Source: Sutterella sp047777475 (GTDB taxonomy: Bacteria > Pseudomonadota > Gammaproteobacteria > Burkholderiales > Burkholderiaceae_F). From it: DNA of 64,000 nt. The stretch covers positions 62,001-126,000 of the forward strand of contig JBKEET010000003.1 of the NCBI GenBank assembly GCA_047777475.1. The letters run 5' to 3'. Every line of letters starts with the position of its first letter. Position 1 is the stretch's first letter. Below the pieces are notes generated by a model that was not told where the DNA came from, made no database searches, and worked only from the letters and a program-made list of their open reading frames with translations. Shown piece after piece: positions 37,316 to 45,352 of this stretch. A program made the translations under genes and the position numbers.

Positions 37316-38524
37316 CTACTCGTGGCGCACGGCCTCGATCGGGTCGAGCTGCGCTGCGCGCCGCGCCGGGAAGAAGCCGAAGACGACGCCCGTGAGCGCC
37401 GAAACCGTGAAGGCGAGCAGGTTGATGGCCGGGTCGAAGATGAACGGCACGCTCATCATGCCGGCCAAGGCTTTCGAGACGCCGAACGCGAGCACGATGC
37501 CGACCAGGCCGCCGAGGCAGCCGAGCATCAGCGCCTCGATCAGGAACTGCAGCAGCACTTCGCGCTCGAGGGCGCCGATGGCGAGCCGGATGCCGATCTC
37601 GCGCGTGCGCTCGGTCACCGACACGAGCATGATGTTCATGATGCCGATGCCGCCGACGAGAAGGCTCACCGCGGCCACGGCCGCGAGCAGCGTTGTCATG
37701 ATCTTCGTGGTCGAGGCGACCCTCGCGGCGATCTCAGCCGTGTCCATGATCTGGAAGTTGTCGTCGTCGTTCTTGGAAAGGCTGCGCCGCTCGCGCAGCA
37801 GGCTGCGCACGGAAGCCTTGAGAAGGTCCCTGTCGGACTGCGGGTTGATCGAGATAAGGAGCGCGCTCACCTTGTTCTGCCCGAGAAGCCGGCGCTGCAC
37901 GGTCTTGAGCGGCATCACGAGCAGGTCGTCCTGGTCGCCGCCCATGGCGGCCGTGCCCTTGGCCTTCAGCAGGCCGATGACGCGGCAGGAAAAGGCGCCC
38001 GTGCGGATCGAGCGGCCCACCGCCTCGGCGTTCTCGCCGAAAAGCTCGGTCCTGATCGTGTCGCCGATCACGCAGACCGCCGAGCCCGAGAGGATTTCGC
38101 CGTCGTCAAAATCGCGGCCCTCGATGATCTCGCGGTTGTCGATCTTGAAATAGTTGTTGTCCGTGCCGATGACGGAGGTCTGCCAGTTGCGGCCGTTGGC
38201 GACGATCGTCATCGTCTTGCTCGCCTGCGGCGCCACGGCGACGATGCCGGCGATCTGCGTGCGCAGCGCGGTGACGTCGGACATCTTGAAGGAAGGCGCG
38301 CCCACCGACTGCCCCGGCCCGAGCCGCAGTCCCGGGCGGACCATCAGCTGGTTGTTGCCGAAAGCCTCGATCTGCTCGCGGATCGCCTGCGAGGCGCCGT
38401 TGCCGACGGTCACCATGGTGATCACGGCCGCGACGCCGATGACGACGCCGAGCACGGTGAGCAGGCTTCTGAGCGGATTGCGCCAGATCTGGCGCAGCGC
38501 AAGCAGGAGCGCGTTGCCGATCAT
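37316..38524 (-). CDS. MacB-type ABC transporter permease
   Basis: The 402-residue protein has the MacB/FtsX layout: one N-terminal membrane helix (about residues 20-42), a large periplasmic domain (about 45-270) and three C-terminal membrane helices (about 280-385) with the TRDIGIRLAIGA-like mechanotransmission loop (TERTREIGIRLAIGALER). In canonical MacB the ATPase is fused to the N-terminus; here it is a separate protein encoded by the preceding gene, overlapping by 4 bp. It should work with the adaptor and outer-membrane protein of the same operon to export a periplasmic substrate such as a peptide, lipid or macrolide-like compound. Confidence 0.9.
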   Translation of the reverse strand: MIGNALLLALRQIWRNPLRSLLTVLGVVIGVAAVITMVTVGNGASQAIREQIEAFGNNQLMVRPGLRLGPGQSVGAPSFKMSDVTALRTQIAGIVAVAPQASKTMTIVANGRNWQTSVIGTDNNYFKIDNREIIEGRDFDDGEILSGSAVCVIGDTIRTELFGENAEAVGRSIRTGAFSCRVIGLLKAKGTAAMGGDQDDLLVMPLKTVQRRLLGQNKVSALLISINPQSDRDLLKASVRSLLRERRSLSKNDDDNFQIMDTAEIAARVASTTKIMTTLLAAVAAVSLLVGGIGIMNIMLVSVTERTREIGIRLAIGALEREVLLQFLIEALMLGCLGGLVGIVLAFGVSKALAGMMSVPFIFDPAINLLAFTVSALTGVVFGFFPARRAAQLDPIEAVRHE

Positions 38525-39219
38525 GATGCCCTCCCGTGGTCGTCCGAAATAAGCTGGCCGTCCTTGAACACCATGTGGCGCTTCGCATAGGCGGCCATGT
38601 CGGGCTCGTGCGTCACGAGCACGACGGTGATGCCGTCCTCGGCGTTGAGCGCCGTGAGAAGCTCAAGGATCTCCACGCTGCGCTCGCTGTCGAGGCTGCC
38701 CGTGGGCTCGTCGGCCAGCAGAAGCTTCGGGTGCGTCACGATGGCGCGCGCAATCGCGACGCGCTGCTGCTGGCCGCCCGAGAGCTCCGCGGGCGTGTGG
38801 TTTTCCCATTGAAGCAGGCCGACGCGGTCGAGCGCCTCGCGGGCCTGCCGGCGGCGCTCCGCGGGCGACGCGCCGCGGTAGAGCAGCGGCAGCTCGACGT
38901 TCTCAAGGGCCGTCGTGCGCGCGAGCAGGTTGAAGCCCTGGAACACGAAGCCGAGGTAGCGGCGCCGCAGCAGCGCGCGCTGGTCGCGCGTGAGCTTTTC
39001 GACGTGCATGCCGCTGAAAAGGTACTCGCCCGACGTGGGCCGGTCGAGCGCGCCGATGATGTTCATCGTCGTCGACTTGCCCGAGCCGGACGCCCCCATG
39101 ATGGCGACGAACTCCCCCTCATTGATGGTGAAGCTCACGCCGCGCAGGGCGTCGAAGGCCGCCTCGCCCGTGCCGTAGCGCTTGCGGATATTGCGGAATT
39201 CAACCAAAGGCGTGCTCAT
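38521..39219 (-). CDS. ABC transporter ATP-binding protein (MacB/LolD type)
   Basis: The 232-residue ATPase has Walker A GASGSGKSTTMNIIG near residue 40, signature LSGGQQQRVAIARAIV near residue 143, Walker B LLLADEPTGSLD and the switch histidine in VLVTHEPDMA. It is of the LolD/MacB-ATPase type that drives type VII (mechanotransmission) ABC systems. It overlaps the permease gene by 4 bp and starts 11 bp after the adaptor stop. Confidence 0.93.
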   Translation of the reverse strand: MSTPLVEFRNIRKRYGTGEAAFDALRGVSFTINEGEFVAIMGASGSGKSTTMNIIGALDRPTSGEYLFSGMHVEKLTRDQRALLRRRYLGFVFQGFNLLARTTALENVELPLLYRGASPAERRRQAREALDRVGLLQWENHTPAELSGGQQQRVAIARAIVTHPKLLLADEPTGSLDSERSVEILELLTALNAEDGITVVLVTHEPDMAAYAKRHMVFKDGQLISDDHGRAS

Positions 39220-39230
39220 GGCCCTGCCCT

Positions 39231-40502
39231 TCAGCGCGCAAGCGCCTTCTGCTGGTCAACGATGACCGCGTCGCCTTCTTTCACGTCGCCCGAGACGATC
39301 TCGGTCTGCGTGCCGTTGGTGAGGCCGGCAATCACGTCAACCTTGACGGGCTCTCCGCTGCGGAGCACCCAGATCGTGCGCGCCTTCTCGCCGTGCTGCG
39401 TCTCTTCCTTGACGCTCTTCTCGGCGTCGCGGTGCGGCGGCATCGGCATCATGGAATTGACCGCGGAACCCGATTTCTGCAGCTTCGGCGTGAAGCGGAA
39501 GGCCGAGTTGGGCACCATCAGCGCATTGTCCTTGTGCGCCGTCGAGATCGTCACCGAGGCCGTCATGCCGGGCCGCAGCAGCATGTCGGCGTTGTCCACG
39601 TCGAGGTAGGTCGTGTAGGTCACGACGTTTTCCGTCGTGGTGGCGCCGTAGGCGACTTTCTTGAGCGTGGCGGGGAAGCGCTTGTTCGGATAGGCGCCCA
39701 CCGTGAAGTAGGCCTCCTGACCGGGCTTGACGACGCCGATGTCCGCCTCGTCGACGGAAACCTGCAGCTCAAGCTTGCGCAGGTCCGTCGCGAGCGTCAG
39801 CAGCTCGACGGCCTGCAGCGTCGCCGCCACGGCGTAGCCGGGCTCGACCGAGCGCGTCAGCACGACGCCGTCGATCGGCGACTTGATCTGCGCCTTGGAA
39901 AGGTCGGTTTCGGCCGTCGAGAGCGACGCCTTCGCGTCGTCGATCGAGGCCTTGGCCGCATTGACGGCGGCCTTGGCGGTGTCGACGCTCGCCTGCTGGG
40001 TCTCAAGCTCGGTGCGCGAAGGCATCTTGCCGCCCGAGAGACGGTTGAGCTCGTTCATGCGCTTGAGCTTGAGCTGCGCCTCGCGCAGCGTGGCCACCTG
40101 CTTGTCGCGGTCGGCCTCGGCGGAATGCACCGCCGCGCTGTACTGCGCAACCTGCGCCTTGAGCTTGCGCGTGTCGAGCTCGATCAGGACCTGGCCGACC
40201 TTGATCGGGTCGTTCACGTCGACGTTGACCTTGCTCACGATGCCCGAAAGCTCGGAGCCGAGCGAGACCGTGCGCACCGGATTGAGCGTGCCGTCGGCCG
40301 AGACCGTCACGTCGATCGGGCCGCGCACGGCTTTCTGCGTCACGAAGCGCACGTCCGAGCCGGCATCGCGCCCGAAGTACCACCAGGCACCCGCGCCGAT
40401 GACGGCGGCCGCGGCAGCCAGGCAGATGATTTTCACCGCCGGCGAGCGGCGCTCCTCGCGGAGCAGGTCGGCGCCGGCGTCTTCACGGCTCTCGTTTGTC
40501 AT
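39231..40502 (-). CDS. MacA-like periplasmic adaptor (membrane fusion protein)
   Basis: Adaptor proteins link an inner-membrane transporter to a TolC-like channel. I start at ATG 40502, which overlaps the stop of the upstream outer-membrane gene (ATGA), giving 423 residues; an 11-residue upstream extension is less likely. It has a cytoplasmic N-terminus, one membrane helix (about residues 24-43), a split lipoyl domain (ELSGIVSKVNVDVNDPIKVG ... IKSPIDGVVLTRSVEPGYAV), an alpha-helical hairpin between them, and beta-barrel and membrane-proximal domains. The hairpin is long enough to reach a TolC-type partner. Confidence 0.92.
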   Translation of the reverse strand: MTNESREDAGADLLREERRSPAVKIICLAAAAAVIGAGAWWYFGRDAGSDVRFVTQKAVRGPIDVTVSADGTLNPVRTVSLGSELSGIVSKVNVDVNDPIKVGQVLIELDTRKLKAQVAQYSAAVHSAEADRDKQVATLREAQLKLKRMNELNRLSGGKMPSRTELETQQASVDTAKAAVNAAKASIDDAKASLSTAETDLSKAQIKSPIDGVVLTRSVEPGYAVAATLQAVELLTLATDLRKLELQVSVDEADIGVVKPGQEAYFTVGAYPNKRFPATLKKVAYGATTTENVVTYTTYLDVDNADMLLRPGMTASVTISTAHKDNALMVPNSAFRFTPKLQKSGSAVNSMMPMPPHRDAEKSVKEETQHGEKARTIWVLRSGEPVKVDVIAGLTNGTQTEIVSGDVKEGDAVIVDQQKALAR

Positions 40503-41905
40503 TGTTTCTGTCCTTCGTCCCCGGCGGACGCCCACGCGCCCCCGATCGACCTATAAAGCATCACGTATTGGTTGGCGCGGTTCGCCTGGTTTGTCACGAG
40601 GCTCTCGCGCACGGTGAGGAGGCTGAGCTGCGCGCTCAGGAGCAGCGTGTAGTCGCCGACGCCCGAGCGGTATTCAAGCTCAGAGAGGCGGTAGCTTTCC
40701 TGCGCGTGCAAGATCGCCTCGCGCAGCACGCCGTCCCTCGCTTCCGAGGAGGAGATGCCCTGCAGGGCGTTGTCCGTTTCCTCGAGCGCCTTGACGAGCA
40801 CCGACACGTAGGAGGCCTTCGCTTCGTCGAGGCCCGCGGCGGCGCTTTCCTCGGCCGCCTTGAGCGAGCCCCAGTTGAGCACCGGCATCGAGAGCGCCCC
40901 GATGAGCGAGGCGATGCCCGTGCCGCTCGCGCCGAGGGCGCCCACGGCGGCAGCCTGCGTGCCGATCGAACCGGTGAGCGTCAGCGTCGGGAAGTAATCC
41001 TCCTGCGACTTGCGCAGGCTCTCCGCGGCGCTGCGGACGGCGGCGACGGCACCCTGCACGTCGGCGCGGCGCATCAGCGTCTCGGCCGGGATCGACGAGG
41101 CGAGCCCGGCGGGCGGCTCGGGGATCGGCCCTTCGCCCAGGTCGAGCCGGTCGGCGGGCAGCGACGTCAGCCGCGCCAGCGCGTTGCGGTATTCCGTGAT
41201 CGATGTCTGGATCTCGGGGATGCGCGCGCGGGCCGTGCCGAGCTCGACGAGCGCCTGCTCGGCCTCGGCCTGGCTGCTCGTGCCTGCGGCGGCGCGCCAG
41301 CCGGCAAGCTGCGCGGTGTTCTCGTAATTGGCGACGCTGTCCTTAATGACGGCGAGCTGCGCCTGGGCGGAGCGGTAATTGATGTAGGCCTGTGCTGTCT
41401 CGGCGGCAATGAGCTCGCGGGTGTCGGCCGCGGAGAGCTGCTTCGCGAGCGCGTTCCAGTACGCGGCATTGCGGTTCGAAAGCGAGCTTCCGGCGAGGTT
41501 GAACGTCCAGGACGCATCGCCCGCGGCGCTGTAAGTGTCGCTTGTCACGTTCTGCGCGCGGTCCTTCTGCGCGTTCGCGCCGATCGAGGCCGAAGGCCAG
41601 AGCGCGGCGTTGGCGTCGAGCAGCGAAGCGCGCGCGGCGCGCAGCGTCGCGAGCGCAGTGAGCACGTCGGTGTTGGCTTCCTCGGCGCGCAGCACAAGGC
41701 GCAGCAGCACCGGATCGTTCCAGTTTTTCCAGAAATCCCGCATCGCGGCCGGATCGCCCTTGCCGGGCAGCGGCACGCTCCAGCTCTGCGGCGCCACGTC
41801 GCGCATCATCTGCTCGGTGTCGGGCATCTGCAGAGCGCAGCCGGAAAGCACCAGCGAAAGGGCGGCAAGGCAGGCCGCCGCAGGCCGAAGCCGCAGGCTC
41901 ATCAT
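40499..41905 (-). CDS. TolC/NodT-like outer-membrane efflux lipoprotein
   Basis: The product is the outer-membrane exit channel of the tripartite efflux system. Starting at ATG 41905, 8 bases after GGAG, it has 468 residues with a lipoprotein signal peptide (MMSLRLRPAAACLAALSLVL followed by the SGC lipobox), then two OEP repeats with the long alpha-helical barrel segments (for example LRAARASLLDANAALWPS and LEYRSGVGDYTLLLSAQLSL). An in-frame extension to 42022 would hide the signal peptide. It is first in the operon, divergent from the two-component system. Confidence 0.93.
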   Translation of the reverse strand: MMSLRLRPAAACLAALSLVLSGCALQMPDTEQMMRDVAPQSWSVPLPGKGDPAAMRDFWKNWNDPVLLRLVLRAEEANTDVLTALATLRAARASLLDANAALWPSASIGANAQKDRAQNVTSDTYSAAGDASWTFNLAGSSLSNRNAAYWNALAKQLSAADTRELIAAETAQAYINYRSAQAQLAVIKDSVANYENTAQLAGWRAAAGTSSQAEAEQALVELGTARARIPEIQTSITEYRNALARLTSLPADRLDLGEGPIPEPPAGLASSIPAETLMRRADVQGAVAAVRSAAESLRKSQEDYFPTLTLTGSIGTQAAAVGALGASGTGIASLIGALSMPVLNWGSLKAAEESAAAGLDEAKASYVSVLVKALEETDNALQGISSSEARDGVLREAILHAQESYRLSELEYRSGVGDYTLLLSAQLSLLTVRESLVTNQANRANQYVMLYRSIGGAWASAGDEGQKQ

Positions 41906-42016
41906 TGTTAGAACTCCAACAGGGAACGGCATCCGAGTCCGTCCCTTTCTGCTTTCATTTTGTTCTGCATAAGCGTTGAGTTGGCGCTGCCCTGCGTAAA
42001 GATAAGACTGCTCGGG

Positions 42017-42045
42017 TAACAATCCGTTGCGGACGCCATTTGTTA
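42017..42045. promoter_or_regulatory. dyad in the efflux/two-component intergenic region
   Basis: TAACAA (42017-42022) and TTGTTA (42040-42045) form an inverted repeat with a 17-bp spacer between the divergent operons. It could be an operator, but OmpR-family regulators usually bind direct repeats, so this is a weak candidate. Confidence 0.25.
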
Positions 42046-42048
42046 AGA

Positions 42049-42078
42049 TTGTCAGGACTGTGTTTTTCGGTTTATCAC
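42049..42078 (+). promoter_or_regulatory. candidate promoter of the two-component system
   Basis: TTGTCA (42049-42054) and TATCAC (42073-42078) are 18 bp apart, 5/6 and 4/6 matches to sigma70 boxes. The response-regulator ATG follows 22 bases later. Confidence 0.4.
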
Positions 42079-42100
42079 AGAGTTCTTATATTCGGCTTAT

Positions 42101-42802
42101 ATGTTCAAGCAGATCCGCCCCATTCTGATCGTTGACGACGACGTCGAGCTAGTCACTCTGCTCGTCGATTACCTGCAGCTCGAAGGCTTTGCGCCCACCG
42201 CCGCGCACAGCGGCCCGGAGGCGCTTGAGCTGCTCGACAAGCAGCACTTCGACATCATGGTGCTCGACGTGATGATGCCCGGCATGAGCGGCATCGAGGT
42301 CCTGCGCCGCGTACGCGAAAAGAGCCAGATTCCCGTTCTGATGCTCACCGCCCGGGGCGACCCCGTCGACCGCATCGTCGGCCTGGAGCTCGGCGCCGAC
42401 GACTACGTCCCGAAGCCCTGCCCGCCGCGCGAGCTGTCGGCACGGCTCAACGCCATCCTGCGCCGCACCGCCAACACGCCCTCGGCCATCGCGCCCGTCT
42501 CCGCCGGCCCGATCACGATCAATCCCGCGCAGCGCACCGCCACCGCCGACGGCGAGCCGCTCGAGCTCACGAGCACCGAGTTCTCCCTTCTCGAGATGCT
42601 CGCGCGCCGCGCCGGCCAGCCCGTGCCGAAGGAGGAGATCTACCAGAAGGTCCTCGGCCGCGCGATGCAGCGCTACGACCGCTCCATCGACGTGCACGTC
42701 TCCGCGATCCGCCACAAGCTTTCCGCCATCCTCGGCTCGCGCGTAACGATCGAGGGCATCCGCGGCGTCGGCTATCAGCTCGCCGTGCACGATACGCAGT
42801 AA
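42101..42802 (+). CDS. OmpR-family response regulator (CpxR-like)
   Basis: The 233-residue protein has a receiver domain with the acidic pair near residue 12 (VDDDVELVTLL), the phospho-acceptor aspartate in MVLDVMMPGMSG near residue 54 and the lysine in YVPKPCPP near residue 104, and a C-terminal winged helix (about 135-230) with RYDRSIDVHVSAIRHKL, close to CpxR. It is followed by its kinase and divergent from the efflux operon, which is its likely target. Confidence 0.95.
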   Translation: MFKQIRPILIVDDDVELVTLLVDYLQLEGFAPTAAHSGPEALELLDKQHFDIMVLDVMMPGMSGIEVLRRVREKSQIPVLMLTARGDPVDRIVGLELGADDYVPKPCPPRELSARLNAILRRTANTPSAIAPVSAGPITINPAQRTATADGEPLELTSTEFSLLEMLARRAGQPVPKEEIYQKVLGRAMQRYDRSIDVHVSAIRHKLSAILGSRVTIEGIRGVGYQLAVHDTQ

Positions 42803-42864
42803 TCCGCTTTTGCTGAGCGCCGGCCCCGCCGCCGGCGCTTCCTTTCTTTCGGGGAGCTACGATC

Positions 42865-44319
42865 ATGTGGCTGCGTCGTCATTTTCTCGGCTCGATTTTC
42901 GCCAAGCTCTTTCTCGGCTTTTCCCTGGCGCTCTTCACCACCGCCGTGTGCGTCTGGGCCGTCACCTACACCTCGCAGATCCGCGAGAGCCGCAGCATCG
43001 GCACGATTGAATGGCACTTCGTGGGCGACAAGGCGATTGAAACCGCGCTTACGATCCTGAAATACACCGGGCGCGACGGCCTCATCAGCTGGCTTAACGA
43101 CGGCGATCTCAACGCACGCCCCACCGTCTTTTTCGTGAACACAAGCGGTCAGACACTCACCGGGCGTCCGATTCCCGAAAGCACACTCAAGAGCCTCCAG
43201 GAAGTGCGCGAGGGCAAGCAGCCGGAGGACGCGCACGTCATGCCCCCTCATAACGAACGTGACACCGACGAGATCCGGCTTCACACCATCGAGCTCGACG
43301 GCCAGTCCTGGGACATCATCGCGGTGCGCATGAAGCCCTTCCCCATTCACCTCATCCCGCCCGAGCTGCACCGCTTCCCGATCGGCCTCACCGTGGCCGT
43401 GGCGCTGCTCCTCGTGCTGGCGCTCTCCTGGGCACTGGCGCGCTTTTACACGCGCAACATCAACCGGCTCGACACGGCGATGGCGAAATTCGCCGCGGGC
43501 GACTTCAACAGCCGCGCCGGCCGCAGCATGGCGATGGCCTCCGACGACGAAATCTCGCGCCTGGCGCGCGGCTTCGACAGCATGGCCGACCGCCTGCAGG
43601 GCTTCATTTCGCAGCAGCAGCGGCTCTTCCACAGCGTGAGCCATGAGATCCGCAGCCCGCTCGCCCGCATCGAAGTGGCACTCGAGCTGGCCAAGATGCA
43701 CCCGGACCGGTCGCAGGAGTACCTCGAGCGCATCCAGAAGGAAGTCGGCAACATCGACAGCCTGGTGGGGGCGCTCCTCACCTACGCGCGGCTCGACGCG
43801 ATCGAGAAGATTCCGATGAACGACATTGCACTCAGGGACCTCGTCGCCGAAGCGGCGGGCGACCTGAGCTTCGAAGGGCAGAAAAAGCACGTCACGGTGC
43901 GCGCCGAGCTCTCCGGCGACCCGACGGTGCGCGGCAGCGCTCCGCTGCTCGCGCAGGCGCTGCAGAACGTGACGAGAAATGCCCTGCGCTACGCGCCCGA
44001 GGGCTCGGAAATCCTGCTGACGCTCACCACGTCGGCGGACCGCTGCGACTTCTGCTGCCGCGACCAGGGCCCGGGAATGGACCCGAAGGACATCGCACTG
44101 ATGTTCAACCCGTTCGTGCGCGGCTCCCATGAGCCGACGGGAACGGGCTTCGGGCTCGGCATGGCCATCACGCACCGCGCCGTGACGCGCTTCCACGGCA
44201 CGATCGAGGCGCGCAACGTGAAGCCGCACGGCCTCGAGATTCACATCTCGCTGCCGCTCGCGGGCTCGGCCTCCGCGCCGAAGGACGATCAGGCGAGCAG
44301 CCTCAGCACCTCGGCGTGA
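42865..44319 (+). CDS. sensor histidine kinase (CpxA-like)
   Basis: The 484-residue inner-membrane kinase has a first membrane helix (about residues 13-35), a periplasmic sensor region (36-170), a second helix (about 172-193), a HAMP domain, the H box FHSVSHEIRSPLARIEVALE near residue 255 with the phospho-histidine, and ATPase boxes N (VTRNALRYAPEGSE), G1 (RDQGPGMDP) and G2 (GTGFGLGMAI). It should sense envelope conditions and phosphorylate the adjacent regulator. Its last 31 bases overlap the 3' end of the convergent phosphatase gene. Confidence 0.95.
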   Translation: MWLRRHFLGSIFAKLFLGFSLALFTTAVCVWAVTYTSQIRESRSIGTIEWHFVGDKAIETALTILKYTGRDGLISWLNDGDLNARPTVFFVNTSGQTLTGRPIPESTLKSLQEVREGKQPEDAHVMPPHNERDTDEIRLHTIELDGQSWDIIAVRMKPFPIHLIPPELHRFPIGLTVAVALLLVLALSWALARFYTRNINRLDTAMAKFAAGDFNSRAGRSMAMASDDEISRLARGFDSMADRLQGFISQQQRLFHSVSHEIRSPLARIEVALELAKMHPDRSQEYLERIQKEVGNIDSLVGALLTYARLDAIEKIPMNDIALRDLVAEAAGDLSFEGQKKHVTVRAELSGDPTVRGSAPLLAQALQNVTRNALRYAPEGSEILLTLTTSADRCDFCCRDQGPGMDPKDIALMFNPFVRGSHEPTGTGFGLGMAITHRAVTRFHGTIEARNVKPHGLEIHISLPLAGSASAPKDDQASSLSTSA

Positions 44320-45134
44320 ATGCCGCCCGCGGTGCAGACCGCGGAGAGTTCCTTGAGGGGGCAGCCGCCCTTCATGCCCGTGATGACGCCGCCCGCGCCC
44401 TCGACGACGGGGAGCAGCGCGGCGACGTCCCAGTAGCTGAGGTCGGGGTCGATCATGAGGTCGACGCCGCCCGTGGCCACCGCAAAGTACCCGAAGCAGT
44501 CGCCCCAGGTGCGGTAGAGCTTGACGCGGTCGATGATCGCCTGCAGGCGGCTGTCGCCGACCTGCTCGGGCGTGGTCCAGTGCGACGTCGTCACGAACGT
44601 GGCCTTTTCGAGCGAATCGCAGGGCCTCACGTGCGCCTTCATGGTCTCCGGCTTGTCGAGCCACGGGCTCGTGAGCGTGAGCTCGCTGCCCGAAAGGGAG
44701 CCGATCACGCGCACGCCGGCAGCGGCAAAGCCCACGGCCGAGAGCACCGGCCGGAACTCGTCGCCCGGCGCGTCGCTGCGCTCGAGCGCGATGAGCGTGC
44801 CGAAGTGGAACGAGTTGGAAATGAACGCCCTGGTGCCGTCGATCGGATCGAGGATCCAGCGGTAGCGCGGATAGGCGCCCTGCGCTTCCTTGACGCCGAG
44901 CTCCTCGCCGAAGATGCCGTGCCCGGGGAAGCGCTCTTCGATCATCCCGCGCAGGATGCGCTCCGTGCCCCTGTCGGCCTCGGTGACGGGCGTGCCGTTG
45001 CTCTTGTCCTCGACGCGGATGCCGGTGAGGAAATAGCGGGCGATGTTCCGGAAGGCCGCGGTCACCATGTCGTTGAGGAACGGACGGAAAAGCGCGCTTT
45101 CTTCTGCCGAGAGGGGCTTGCACCAGTGCTGCAT
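44289..45134 (-). CDS. inositol monophosphatase family protein (histidinol-phosphatase-like)
   Basis: I start at ATG 45134 because GGAG lies 8 bases upstream and the frame extension to 45185 has no family resemblance; this gives 281 residues. Motifs of the lithium-sensitive phosphatase superfamily are the EERFPGHGIFGEELG segment near residue 65, the metal motif WILDPIDGTRAFI near residue 92 and YWDVAALLPVVEGAGG near residue 233. The GHG and TRAFI variants recall HisN-type histidinol-phosphatases, so a role in histidine synthesis is possible, but inositol-1-phosphate, fructose-1,6-bisphosphate or nucleotide substrates are not excluded. Confidence 0.85.
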   Translation of the reverse strand: MQHWCKPLSAEESALFRPFLNDMVTAAFRNIARYFLTGIRVEDKSNGTPVTEADRGTERILRGMIEERFPGHGIFGEELGVKEAQGAYPRYRWILDPIDGTRAFISNSFHFGTLIALERSDAPGDEFRPVLSAVGFAAAGVRVIGSLSGSELTLTSPWLDKPETMKAHVRPCDSLEKATFVTTSHWTTPEQVGDSRLQAIIDRVKLYRTWGDCFGYFAVATGGVDLMIDPDLSYWDVAALLPVVEGAGGVITGMKGGCPLKELSAVCTAGGIHAEVLRLLA

Positions 45135-45352
45135 CGTAAGGACTCCGAATAAAAGAAAAGGCGCGCTTGCCTGCGCGCCGGTCACAATTTTTAAGTTTCT
45201 CTCTTTTTACCCTCCGGCGCCAGCATTTTCTTCCCGCCTCAGGATGCAGATCAACACCGCCGCCCATAACGCCGTAGGGAGCGGGAGCGCGGGGCACAAT
45301 AGTCAAACAGGCATCGCCTATGTTGGATTAATCATTTTTTCGGGAGCCGAGC

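Noticed and set aside
42775..45306. Long minus-strand frame spanning the kinase and phosphatase region.
   Set aside because: It covers the histidine kinase on the other strand and shares the phosphatase region in another frame; no domain or start signal supports it.
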